A stretch of DNA of 19,746 bases from an uncultured Ruminococcus sp. (GTDB lineage: Bacteria > Bacillota > Clostridia > Lachnospirales > Lachnospiraceae): NCBI GenBank assembly GCA_900553885.1, contig USFD01000058.1, positions 1 to 19,746 on the forward strand, written 5' to 3'. A program made the translations under genes and the position numbers. Position 1 is the first letter of the stretch, and every line of letters begins with the position of its first letter. This document shows, piece after piece, positions 1-7,134 of the stretch. The notes under the pieces are model-generated. The model had not been told where the DNA came from and ran no database searches. It saw only the letters and a list, made by a program, of their open reading frames with translations.

Positions 1-232
1 TTGACGGTGAGATTACAACAGAATTCCCCACAACCGGCAGGCTGGAAAAGGCAAAACCGGTTCTGTAGACGCTTCCGGGCTGGAACTGTGACATCCGCGG
101 CATCAAAAACTACGATGACCTTCCCGTAAACTGCCGCAGATATATTGAATTTGTGGAAGAGAAGATTGGCTTCCCCATCACCATGGTTTCCAATGGTCCG
201 AGCCTTGAGGATATTATCTACCGCAATAAATA
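1..232 (+). pseudogene. purA: Adenylosuccinate synthase (PurA), C-terminal fragment with an in-frame stop
   Basis: PurA joins IMP and aspartate with GTP to make adenylosuccinate in AMP synthesis. Only the last ~75 codons are in the window. Reading from base 3, the frame gives DGEITTEFPTTGRLEKAKPV, then codons CTG and TAG, then TLPGW, NCDIRGIKNYDDLP, IEFVEEKIGFP and ITMVSNGPSLEDIIYRNK, ending in TAA at 230-232. Both sides of the TAG at 66-68 are clearly PurA and in the same frame. In the family this spot normally reads P-V-Y-E-x-L/M-P-G-W, so Tyr-Glu appears replaced by Leu-stop. The stop would remove about 54 C-terminal residues. It may be a true broken copy or a base-call or assembly fault near a contig end. 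Identity is confident; the status as a pseudogene is uncertain. Confidence 0.8.
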
Positions 233-236
233 AAAC

Positions 237-285
237 AATAAGACAACGCTCCATTGGTTTTTATAATGGAGCGTTGTCTTATTTT
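237..285. terminator. Bidirectional terminator between purA and the nfn genes
   Basis: A perfect 19-bp inverted repeat pairs 237-255 with 265-283, around a 9-nt loop. It starts five bases after the purA stop and ends 16 bases before the stop of the minus-strand gene. Both flanks are A/T-rich, giving short T-runs on either strand, as expected for convergent genes sharing one terminator. Confidence 0.9.
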
Positions 286-299
286 GGGTGCACTTATTT

Positions 300-425
300 T
301 TACTGCACATCGTATTCTTCCAATAATTTTTGGATTGTCTCTTTCCGACCTTTAAAATGGACAGCATTAATTCCCTGGGAGCGGGCTTCCGCCACATTTT
401 CCAGGACATCGTCAATAAATACAGC
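300..425 (-). pseudogene. Remnant of a HAD-superfamily hydrolase (C-terminal ~41 residues)
   Basis: This is the 3' part of the chimeric ORF. The sequence FIDDVLENVAEARSQGINAV resembles the motif III/IV region of HAD-IA phosphatases, in which the paired aspartates bind Mg2+; a short helix-rich tail follows. The nucleophile motif (DxDxT/V), cap domain and motif II are missing. Its stop sits right before the convergent terminator. This suggests an intact HAD gene once lay between nfnB and purA and that its 5' part was lost with the 3' part of nfnB. Confidence 0.65.
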
Positions 426-824
426 TTTTTCAGGTTTAATATCATGTTCCAGTGCATAATCTGCAACAAACCGCTCCAGTTTTCCGATGGATACCGGCTC
501 GCCTTTAATGCCGCGGATACAGACACCCTCACACTGAGACTCCTGAGGGCAGACACGTCCGCAGATTGCCGGAAGAGCGCTGGATTTTCCGATTACTTTA
601 TAAGCCTCTTCGATATTTCCTTCTTTTACCTGATGAATAAATCCCGGAATATCAATGGATACAGGACATCCTTTGATGCATTTGGCATTCCTGCAGTTCA
701 GACATCTCTGTGCCTCTTCCATTGCCTCTTCCATATTGTATCCAAGACAAACTTCATCAAAATTTGTCGCACGTACTTTCGGATCCTGCTCTCTGACAGG
801 CACTTTTTTCAACATATCAGCCAT
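300..824 (-). CDS. Chimeric ORF: NfnB/GltA-type Fe-S N-terminal domain fused to a HAD-hydrolase tail
   Basis: This 174-aa ORF is made of two parts. Residues 1 to ~128 match the N-terminal domain of GltA-like NfnB, the large subunit of NADH-dependent ferredoxin:NADP+ oxidoreductase. They carry the cysteine sets C41, C44, C49, C53 and C88, C92, C98, C102 used for two [4Fe-4S] clusters. Normally a Rossmann FAD/NADPH region starting with a GSGPxGL motif follows, making about 460 residues. Here the frame passes through IKPEK into FIDDVLENVAEARSQGINAV, the typical C-terminal motif of HAD-IA phosphatases, and stops at residue 174. The FAD and NADPH domains are therefore absent. The start is well supported by GGAGGTGA, and TAATG couples it to nfnA. 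It is probably non-functional as an NfnB; an assembly error is the main alternative. Confidence 0.8.
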   Translation of the reverse strand: MADMLKKVPVREQDPKVRATNFDEVCLGYNMEEAMEEAQRCLNCRNAKCIKGCPVSIDIPGFIHQVKEGNIEEAYKVIGKSSALPAICGRVCPQESQCEGVCIRGIKGEPVSIGKLERFVADYALEHDIKPEKAVFIDDVLENVAEARSQGINAVHFKGRKETIQKLLEEYDVQ

Positions 825-1711
825 TATTCGTCACCTCCACAATGTCCGCATCCGCCGTGATGGGTATCGCCCTCCTGCAGCCTCAGCATCGCACGGCCTT
901 CTTCGGTCTTATACATCTGACTTCTCTTCATTGCCTGGTCAAAGTCCACCAGGTGTCCGTCAAATTCCGGTCCGTCTACGCAGGCAAATTTGATCTCGTC
1001 GCCTACCTGGAGACGACAGGCGCCGCACATACCTGTGCCGTCCACCATAATCGGATTCATGCTGACAATCGTAGGAATCTCCAGTTTCTTTGTCAGGAGG
1101 CAGACAAATTTCATCATAATCATGGGACCGATTGCAACACAGACGTCATATTTCCTGCCTTCTTCCACAAGTTTTTCAATCTTTGTGGTAACCATGCCTG
1201 CGTGTCCGTATGTACCATCATCTGTACACGGATAATAATTTCCGGCTACGGCTTTCATCTCGTCTTCAAGTATGAGCATGTTCTTTGTCTTTGCTCCTAC
1301 AATTACATCTGCGTCAATTCCCCGTTCTTTCAGCCATTTTACCTGAGGATAAACAGGCGCGGCGCCTACTCCTCCGGCAACAAAAAGCATTTTCTTCTTT
1401 TTAAGGCTGTCGATATCTTCGTGTACAAATTCAGAAGGACATCCCAGCGGGCCTGTAAAATCGCGGAAATAATCTCCTTCTTTCAGAGAACCCATCTTTG
1501 TCGTTGACGCGCCTACTTCCTGGACGACAATTGTAATCGTTCCTGCTTCTCTGTCATAATCACAGATTGTCAGAGGGATTCTTTCTCCCTTCTCGTCCAT
1601 CTTTACGATAACAAACTGGCCTGGCTGACAATGGCTGGCAACACGCGGCGCATGCACATCCATAAGAAAGATCTTGTCCGCCAGTTTTTCTGCTTTCAAT
1701 ATCTTATACAT
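824..1711 (-). CDS. nfnA: NfnA-type ferredoxin-NADP+ reductase subunit alpha (DHOD electron-transfer-like flavoprotein)
   Basis: This 295-aa protein is of the PyrK/NfnA family, which carries FAD, an NAD(H) site and a [2Fe-2S] cluster. With NfnB it would form the soluble bifurcating complex linking NADH, ferredoxin and NADPH. The FAD-binding beta-barrel spans ~1-100, with a PLTI motif at 46-49. The NAD-binding motif VAGGVGAAPV is at 111-120. The cluster motif at 224-244 holds D224, C229, C232 and C244, fitting the one-Asp, three-Cys ligation known for NfnA. The tail HHGGCGHCGGDE (284-295) is rich in His, Cys and Gly. AAGGAGGAG precedes the ATG. The stop overlaps the start of the truncated nfnB by one base (TAATG). 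With NfnB broken, the subunit may lack its partner unless another nfnB exists elsewhere. Confidence 0.88.
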   Translation of the reverse strand: MYKILKAEKLADKIFLMDVHAPRVASHCQPGQFVIVKMDEKGERIPLTICDYDREAGTITIVVQEVGASTTKMGSLKEGDYFRDFTGPLGCPSEFVHEDIDSLKKKKMLFVAGGVGAAPVYPQVKWLKERGIDADVIVGAKTKNMLILEDEMKAVAGNYYPCTDDGTYGHAGMVTTKIEKLVEEGRKYDVCVAIGPMIMMKFVCLLTKKLEIPTIVSMNPIMVDGTGMCGACRLQVGDEIKFACVDGPEFDGHLVDFDQAMKRSQMYKTEEGRAMLRLQEGDTHHGGCGHCGGDE

Positions 1712-1743
1712 GATTCTCCTCCTTGTAAAAACTGCCTTTTTTT

Positions 1744-1772
1744 ATAATACGCCAATAGAGTGGGAAAGGCAA
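1744..1772 (-). promoter_or_regulatory. Probable sigma-A promoter of nfnA
   Basis: On the minus strand there is TTGCCT (1767-1772), a 17-bp spacer and TATTAT (1744-1749), 33 bp upstream of the nfnA ATG. It lies just downstream of the alcohol dehydrogenase terminator, so nfnA probably starts its own transcript. No Rex-like operator was found here. Confidence 0.5.
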
Positions 1773-1774
1773 GC

Positions 1775-1815
1775 AAAAAAGCAGACGCCGGAGACATATC
1801 CGGGTCTGCTTTTTC
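1775..1815 (-). terminator. Terminator of the alcohol dehydrogenase gene
   Basis: The stem pairs GCAGAC (1781-1786) and CCGGA with TCCGG and GTCTGC (1804-1809). On the minus strand a run of six T follows. It lies ~40 bases after the alcohol dehydrogenase stop. The plus strand also ends in T5. Confidence 0.85.
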
Positions 1816-1851
1816 GCAGATAAACTGGTTTGTCAGAACATTTCTGACAGA

Positions 1852-3033
1852 TTAGAAATCAACTTCTGTTCCGTAATATGTACATGTGAGAAGTTTTTCC
1901 ATAGTTGCAGGATCAATTGCGCGCGGGTTGGATCCTGTGCACGCATCTCCTACAGCCAGTTCGGCAATATGAGCCACTTTCTCTTTGAACTCATCTTCAT
2001 TAATGCCGAAATCTTTCAGAGTTCTCGGGATGTTCAGTTTTACATTAAACTCGTTGATCTTCTCTCTTAAGCTGTTAATCAGCGCTTTTTCTGAATTTCC
2101 TTCAAGTCCCATTCTGCGGGCGATCTCTGCATAACGGCTTGCCGCAACCGGATCTTTTGCATTGTATGCGATTACATACGGCAGATAGATTGCATTTGCG
2201 CATCCATGCGGGATGTGGCCTGTGGAGAATGCAGCACCTGTCTTATGAGCCATAGAGTGAACAATTCCAAGCAGAGCATTGGAGAATGCCATTCCGGCAA
2301 GACACTGTGCATAGTGCATCTGCTCTCTTGCTTCCATATTGCAGTTATAAGATGCCGGAAGGTAATCCAGTACCATCTCAATTGCCTGCAGTGCAAGCGG
2401 ATCTGTGAACGGTCCGTGAAGAGTGGATACATAAGCTTCGATTGCATGTGTAAGTGCATCCATACCTGTATAGGCAACCTGTTTTACCGGAAGGCCGGAT
2501 ACAAGATCCGGATCAACGATAGCTACATCCGGTGTAATATTGAAATCAGCAAGCGGATATTTTACGCCTGTCTGATAATTTGTTATAACGGAAAATGCAG
2601 TAACCTCTGTTGCAGTTCCTGATGTTGATGGAATTGCAGCAAATTTTGCTTTCTGTCTCAGTTCCGGGAAATTAAACGGAGTACAGAGATCTTCAAATGA
2701 AGTTTCCGGGTATTCATAAAATGCCCACATAGCTTTTGCAGCATCGATCGGTGAACCACCGCCCATAGCTACGATCCAGTCCGGCTCAAAAGCACGCATT
2801 GCTTCTGCACCTTTCATAACTGTCTCAACTGACGGATCCGGCTCAACGCCTTCAAAAACCTGTACCTCCATACCTGCTTCTTTCAGGTAATTTACAGCTT
2901 TGTCAAGAAATCCCTGACGCTTCATGGAGCCGCCTCCGACAACCAGTATTGCCTTTTTCCCTTTTAAATTTTTAAGCTCTTCCAGGCTTCCTTTTCCGTG
3001 ATAAATATCACGCGGTAAACAAAATCTGCTCAT
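1852..3033 (-). CDS. Iron-containing alcohol dehydrogenase
   Basis: This group III (Fe-dependent) alcohol dehydrogenase interconverts an alcohol and an aldehyde or ketone with NAD(P)H, probably to dispose of reducing power in fermentation. The N-terminal nucleotide-binding half has GGGSMK and the family motif GGGSPIDAAK. The C-terminal helical half has the metal-ligand pattern DALTHAIEA, HSMAHKTGA and HIPHGCANA, supplying one Asp and three His. The longer ORF begins at 3042, but that ATG abuts GGAG with no spacer. The ATG at 3031-3033, nine bases after GGAG, fits better and gives 393 aa (MSRFCLP...), close to the family's ~385. The gene has its own promoter and terminator, and two Rex-box-like sites flank the promoter. 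The exact substrate cannot be told from sequence. Confidence 0.92.
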   Translation of the reverse strand: MSRFCLPRDIYHGKGSLEELKNLKGKKAILVVGGGSMKRQGFLDKAVNYLKEAGMEVQVFEGVEPDPSVETVMKGAEAMRAFEPDWIVAMGGGSPIDAAKAMWAFYEYPETSFEDLCTPFNFPELRQKAKFAAIPSTSGTATEVTAFSVITNYQTGVKYPLADFNITPDVAIVDPDLVSGLPVKQVAYTGMDALTHAIEAYVSTLHGPFTDPLALQAIEMVLDYLPASYNCNMEAREQMHYAQCLAGMAFSNALLGIVHSMAHKTGAAFSTGHIPHGCANAIYLPYVIAYNAKDPVAASRYAEIARRMGLEGNSEKALINSLREKINEFNVKLNIPRTLKDFGINEDEFKEKVAHIAELAVGDACTGSNPRAIDPATMEKLLTCTYYGTEVDF

Positions 3034-3050
3034 GATCAGCATCTCCTTTT

Positions 3051-3068
3051 TTGTTATTTTTTTAACAC
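3051..3068 (-). promoter_or_regulatory. Putative Rex operator overlapping the adh transcription start
   Basis: The plus-strand sequence TTGTTATTTTTTTAACAC matches the Firmicute Rex consensus TTGTTAANNNNTTAACAA at 12 of the 14 fixed positions. It lies between the -10 element (3073-3078) and the ribosome-binding site of the alcohol dehydrogenase, where a bound repressor would block initiation. The A/T-rich context lowers the weight of the match. Confidence 0.6.
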
Positions 3069-3072
3069 GAAT

Positions 3073-3101
3073 ATTATACCTCTTTGTATAAAAAAATGCA
3101 A
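3073..3101 (-). promoter_or_regulatory. Sigma-A promoter of the alcohol dehydrogenase gene
   Basis: On the minus strand: TTGCAT (3096-3101), a 17-bp spacer and a perfect TATAAT (3073-3078). The expected start of transcription is near 3066, about 30 nt before the chosen ATG. Confidence 0.75.
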
Positions 3102-3109
3102 CCGGAGTT

Positions 3110-3127
3110 TTGTAAACAATTTGACAA
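3110..3127 (-). promoter_or_regulatory. Second putative Rex operator upstream of the adh -35
   Basis: The plus-strand 18-mer TTGTAAACAATTTGACAA has two TTGTNAA-type half sites in inverted orientation, with one mismatch to the Rex consensus in each half. It lies 8 bp upstream of the -35 element. Together with the site at 3051-3068 it brackets the promoter. Confidence 0.55.
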
Positions 3128-3185
3128 TTTTTTTCAAATTATTTAAAAAACTCAGCTGCATTTTTCTTGTTTCTGTTATTTATAG

Positions 3186-4586
3186 TTACTCCGCTCGTGT
3201 TATATAATTTCGTGTAGTAACATCCGTTGTTTTGCCGTTATTATCATTAACCAGCACGGCATTAAAAATAATCTGCGAATTTTCCGGCATAGCAATGGGG
3301 CCGGTGTATTTTTCCGAATCACTGGTCGGCGTAGTGCCATCCATTGTGTAATAAGCCGTATATCCGTCCGGCACCGTAATTGTAATCTTGGTCGGCTCGG
3401 TATACTGTCCGGTAGCCGGATTGACTGCAGGCGCACTTGCTATCGGAAATTCTATCGTATATTTTACAGTAGCTGTAACACTTGGAATATCTTTATCATT
3501 TACTGCAATTGCGTTAATTTCCACTTCGCCTTCATCCTGCAGAAGTATCGGCTCCTGATATTTCTCGCTGGATGTAGTAGGATCTGTTCCATCTGTTGTA
3601 TAATAGATCGTTCCCCCGGTAGAGGAGCTGATGGTTACCTCCTGCACCTCTGTATAGGTCCCGCCTTCCAGACTGAACGTCGGAGCCGCGGACACATAAT
3701 CAGACACCTTATTGAGGACCGTCTCATCCTCGCAGTCCGCCAGCAGAGGTGAAATTTTATCCAGCTGTTCTGTATCCACATAAAAATCAATCGCGGCCTG
3801 ATAAAGATCTGCATTTGTAGGCTGGGTTTCCAGTGCAGACAGGAATACGGATTCCGCCGAATCCAGGTCGTTCTGTTCAATGTATATTTCCGAGAGTCCC
3901 GTATATGCCTCGGCTCTTGACTTATCTTTTACGATCGCACGGTTAAAATACGACTCTGCCTGTTCGTAATTTCCGGACTGGAGAGCGCTGTACCCTTTCC
4001 GCATCACACCGGTATAAGAATTCTGATACGCAACATAAATTCCCACGCCAATCAGAACAAGAAGGAGAAACAGCGTAATCAGAAGATTTCTTCGACGTTT
4101 TTTCGCTGCCTCCCGTTTTTTCATCTGCTGCTGGCGTCTCCGGTCATCACGCTGCCGGCCGGCTGTGTCCCGGCTTTGACGGACGCTTCCTGTATTTCCG
4201 GAAGATCTGCCGCTTTGCATGCCTCCCGTATTTCTGGGGGTTCTGCCTGTATTACGCATACCGCCTGTATTGCGGCCTCCGCCGCGATTCTGTTCTCCCG
4301 CGCGGCGCCCCCTGTCTCTTCGTTCATCACGGATACGGTCAATCTCTCCCTGACTCATTACACGGGTGGAATTTACATTCTGCGCCGCAGCTCCTCTTCT
4401 GTTGTTATATCTTCTGATATCTCCGGATCTGATCTGGCGGGTTGCACCTTCCACAGAACCTTTGACTTCCCTTGTCAGAACATCATCCAGCGGATTATAG
4501 TCCGGCACAATCTGCACTTCTGCTCCACATTCAGGACAGATCACCTGATCATCCGGAATATTCGCTCCGCAGTGCAAACATTTCAT
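3186..4586 (-). CDS. Membrane-anchored zinc-ribbon / TPR / chitobiase-C-like repeat protein
   Basis: This 466-aa protein has a mosaic layout. An N-terminal zinc ribbon has C3, C6, C17 and C20. A long basic, Gly/Asn/Arg-rich stretch (~50-165) includes repeated RNTG units. One membrane segment lies at ~167-187 (NLLITLFLLLVLIGVGIYVAY). A TPR-like helical region covers ~193-282. Two copies of a chitobiase/beta-hexosaminidase C-terminal-like module lie at ~302-377 and ~385-463, marked by IYYTTDGTDPTTSSEKY and AYYTMDGTTPTSDSEKY. The predicted topology is zinc ribbon inside, TPR and beta modules outside. There is no enzymatic domain; the beta modules may bind cell-wall glycan or protein. The start has a good GGAGGG site and overlaps the folD stop (ATGA), so it is probably coupled to folD. 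The function is unknown. No convincing terminator was seen after its stop. Confidence 0.85.
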   Translation of the reverse strand: MKCLHCGANIPDDQVICPECGAEVQIVPDYNPLDDVLTREVKGSVEGATRQIRSGDIRRYNNRRGAAAQNVNSTRVMSQGEIDRIRDERRDRGRRAGEQNRGGGRNTGGMRNTGRTPRNTGGMQSGRSSGNTGSVRQSRDTAGRQRDDRRRQQQMKKREAAKKRRRNLLITLFLLLVLIGVGIYVAYQNSYTGVMRKGYSALQSGNYEQAESYFNRAIVKDKSRAEAYTGLSEIYIEQNDLDSAESVFLSALETQPTNADLYQAAIDFYVDTEQLDKISPLLADCEDETVLNKVSDYVSAAPTFSLEGGTYTEVQEVTISSSTGGTIYYTTDGTDPTTSSEKYQEPILLQDEGEVEINAIAVNDKDIPSVTATVKYTIEFPIASAPAVNPATGQYTEPTKITITVPDGYTAYYTMDGTTPTSDSEKYTGPIAMPENSQIIFNAVLVNDNNGKTTDVTTRNYITRAE

Positions 4587-5437
4587 TGTAATCCCTCCTG
4601 ACTGCGCACACTTTCCACACAGTTATTCATCAGCATTGCAATAGTCATAGGACCGACTCCTCCGGGAACCGGAGTGATGGCAGACGCCACAGGTTCAACA
4701 GATTTAAAATCCACGTCGCCGCAGAGATGATTGTTTTCATCTCTGTGGATTCCCACATCAATAACAACCGCTCCTTCTTTTACATATTCGGCGGTAATAA
4801 ATTCCTTCTTTCCTATTGCGACAACCAGGATATCCGCTCTCTTTGTAATTTCTTTCAGATTTCCGGTCCGGGAATGAGCGACAGTTACAGTGCCGTTTTC
4901 CCGCAGAAGAAGGGCTGCCATAGGTTTCCCGACAATGTTGCTCCGTCCCACAATCACACATTCTTTTCCTTCTATTTTGACATCCGAACGTTTCAGGAGC
5001 TGAATAATCCCGGCCGGTGTACAGGACACAAAGCCCTTTTCCCCCAGCCAGAGTCTTCCGACACTGACCGGATGAAAGCCATCCACATCTTTGTCCGGAG
5101 ATATTGTCCGGATGATTCTGTCTTCATTAATATGGGAAGGAAGGGGCAGCTGCACAAGAATGCCATTTACAGCCCTATCCTCATTCAGTTCCTCCACCAG
5201 CGCAGCCAGTTCTTCTTCTGAAGTATCCTCCGGAAGCTCATATGCCCTGGAATCAATTCCAATATAAGCGCATGCTTTTTTCTTATTATTTACATAAACA
5301 GAGGAAGCGGGATCCGCCCCGACCTGAATTACGGCAAGACAGATTTTTGTTCCCTGTTCCTTCATTCTGCCTACTTCTTCTTTCAGTTCATCCTTAATCT
5401 GATTTGAAATTTGTTTCCCGTCAATTAACCGTGCCAT
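4583..5437 (-). CDS. folD: Methylene-THF dehydrogenase / methenyl-THF cyclohydrolase (FolD)
   Basis: FolD interconverts 5,10-methylene-THF and 10-formyl-THF with NADP+, acting in the same pathway as the Fhs encoded just upstream. At 284 aa it has the normal length. Diagnostic motifs are YVNNK (48-52, the catalytic Tyr and Lys), QLPLP (96-100), DKDVDGFHP (115-123), the Rossmann motif GRSNIVGKP (164-172) and PVPGGVGPMT near the end. An AAAGGAG site lies just before the ATG. Only 15 bases separate it from the fhs stop, and its own stop overlaps the next gene by four bases, so fhs-folD-zinc-ribbon gene is one transcriptional unit. Confidence 0.97.
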   Translation of the reverse strand: MARLIDGKQISNQIKDELKEEVGRMKEQGTKICLAVIQVGADPASSVYVNNKKKACAYIGIDSRAYELPEDTSEEELAALVEELNEDRAVNGILVQLPLPSHINEDRIIRTISPDKDVDGFHPVSVGRLWLGEKGFVSCTPAGIIQLLKRSDVKIEGKECVIVGRSNIVGKPMAALLLRENGTVTVAHSRTGNLKEITKRADILVVAIGKKEFITAEYVKEGAVVIDVGIHRDENNHLCGDVDFKSVEPVASAITPVPGGVGPMTIAMLMNNCVESVRSQEGLQ

Positions 5438-5452
5438 CGATTTCTCCTTTGG

Positions 5453-7123
5453 TTAAAACAGTCCTGTAATCTTTCCGTCATCTGTAACGTCAATCCCGTT
5501 TGCTGCAGGAACACGAGGCAGACCAGGCATAGTCATTACCGCACCGGTCAGTGCCACAACAAAGCCGGCGCCTGCGCTCACATACACTTCCCGTACGTGG
5601 ATATCGAATCCTGAAGGACGTCCAAGTTTCTTCGCATCATCCGAAAGAGAATACTGATTTTTCGCCATACATACCGGGAATTCAGAAAATCCCATCTCTG
5701 CAATTTTGGCAAGCTGTTTCTTCGCGGCAGGTTCATAAACCACGCCGTCAGCTCCATAAATCTCCTTTGCTATACACTCGATTTTTTCTTCCAGGCTGAG
5801 ACTGTCACTGTAAAGGGTATGGAAATGACTCTCCTCTGTTTCCAAGGTCTCCAGCACCTTCTCTGCAAGACCGATGCCGCCTTCTCCGCCTTTTTCCCAT
5901 ACTTCTGATAAAGCGAAACTGCATCCTTTTTCTTCACAGAATTCCCGGATATATTCGTATTCTGCTTCTGTATCTGTAACAAAAGAATTCAGTGTTACGA
6001 TTACAGGCACATCATATTTCTGTATATTTTCAATATGTTTTTCAAGATTTACAATTCCTTTAGCCAGAGCTTCCAGATTTTCTTCACCCAGATCGCTCTT
6101 TGCAACTCCTCCATTATACTTCAAAGCGCGGACAGTTGCAACTAAAACAACAGCATCCGGTTTTAACCCGGCAAGCCGGCATTTGATATCAAAAAACTTC
6201 TCTGCTCCCAGATCAGCTCCGAATCCGGCTTCTGTTATAGTGATATCACTCATCTTCAGAGCCATCTTGGTAGCTCTTACGCTATTGCATCCATGGGCGA
6301 TATTTGCGAAGGGACCGCCATGAACAAGGCTCGGTGTATGTTCGAGGGTCTGGATCAGATTCGGCTTGATAGCGTCTTTCAGCAGCGCTGCCATAGCGCC
6401 GGTTGCCTTCAGATCATCTGCAGTTACCGGCTCCCCGTCAAAATTATATGCTACGATAATCCGTCCCAGCCTCTTTTTCAGATCAGCCAGATTTTCAGCC
6501 AGGCAGAGAATTGCCATAATTTCAGATGCCACCGTAATTACGAAATGATCTTCTCTTACCATTCCGTCCATTTTACTTCCAAGTCCTACCACAACATTGC
6601 GGAGCACTCTGTCATTCATATCCAGACATCTCTTCCACACAACCTGCCGGGGATCAATTCTGAGGGCATTTCCCTGCTGAATGTGATTGTCCAGCATCGC
6701 TGCGAGCAGATTGTTGGCAGATGTAATTGCATGAAAATCTCCTGTAAAATGAAGGTTCAGCTCGTCCATAGGAACTACCTGGGCATATCCGCCTCCGGCT
6801 GCTCCTCCTTTAATTCCGAAGCAGGGGCCCAGCGAAGGCTCTCTGAGGGCAATAACTGTGCGCTTTCCGAGCCTTGTCATAGCGTCTCCCAGGCCGACGG
6901 TTGTAGTTGTCTTTCCTTCTCCCGCAGGAGTCGGATTAATTGCGGTAACAAGAACAAGCTTGCCGTTTTCATTTTCTTTAATCCGGTCCCATAACTCGTC
7001 TGAAAGCTTTGCTTTGTATTTTCCGTAAAACTCCAGCTCATCTTCTGAAATACCAATACTTTCAGCCACCTGTCCGATGGGATTCATCTGTGCTTCCTGT
7101 GCAATCTCAATATCTGTCTTCAT
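5453..7123 (-). CDS. fhs: Formate--tetrahydrofolate ligase
   Basis: This enzyme activates formate with ATP and THF to 10-formyl-THF, feeding purine and methionine synthesis, and the Wood-Ljungdahl methyl branch where that pathway exists. It is 556 aa, the normal length. The P-loop variant PTPAGEGKTTTT is at 64-75, followed by LREPSLGPCFGIKGGAAGGG and NLHFTGDFHAIT, both highly conserved in the family. The C-terminus reads MPGLPRVPAANGIDVTDDGKI. AAGGAGGAAG precedes the ATG. It begins 11 bases after the ftsK/spoIIIE stop and is followed 15 bases later by folD, so it seems to be carried on the translocase transcript. No dedicated promoter is visible in the gap. Confidence 0.97.
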   Translation of the reverse strand: MKTDIEIAQEAQMNPIGQVAESIGISEDELEFYGKYKAKLSDELWDRIKENENGKLVLVTAINPTPAGEGKTTTTVGLGDAMTRLGKRTVIALREPSLGPCFGIKGGAAGGGYAQVVPMDELNLHFTGDFHAITSANNLLAAMLDNHIQQGNALRIDPRQVVWKRCLDMNDRVLRNVVVGLGSKMDGMVREDHFVITVASEIMAILCLAENLADLKKRLGRIIVAYNFDGEPVTADDLKATGAMAALLKDAIKPNLIQTLEHTPSLVHGGPFANIAHGCNSVRATKMALKMSDITITEAGFGADLGAEKFFDIKCRLAGLKPDAVVLVATVRALKYNGGVAKSDLGEENLEALAKGIVNLEKHIENIQKYDVPVIVTLNSFVTDTEAEYEYIREFCEEKGCSFALSEVWEKGGEGGIGLAEKVLETLETEESHFHTLYSDSLSLEEKIECIAKEIYGADGVVYEPAAKKQLAKIAEMGFSEFPVCMAKNQYSLSDDAKKLGRPSGFDIHVREVYVSAGAGFVVALTGAVMTMPGLPRVPAANGIDVTDDGKITGLF

Positions 7124-7134
7124 AGTCTTCCTCC

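Noticed and set aside
66..68. TAG in purA read as pyrrolysine
   Set aside because: No pyrrolysine genes are visible, the usual residues here are Tyr-Glu, and pyrrolysine is confined mainly to methylamine enzymes.
3128..3185. Terminator after the zinc-ribbon protein gene
   Set aside because: Only a 6-bp CAGCTG palindrome and A/T-rich short repeats are present, with no stem-loop plus T-run good enough to call.
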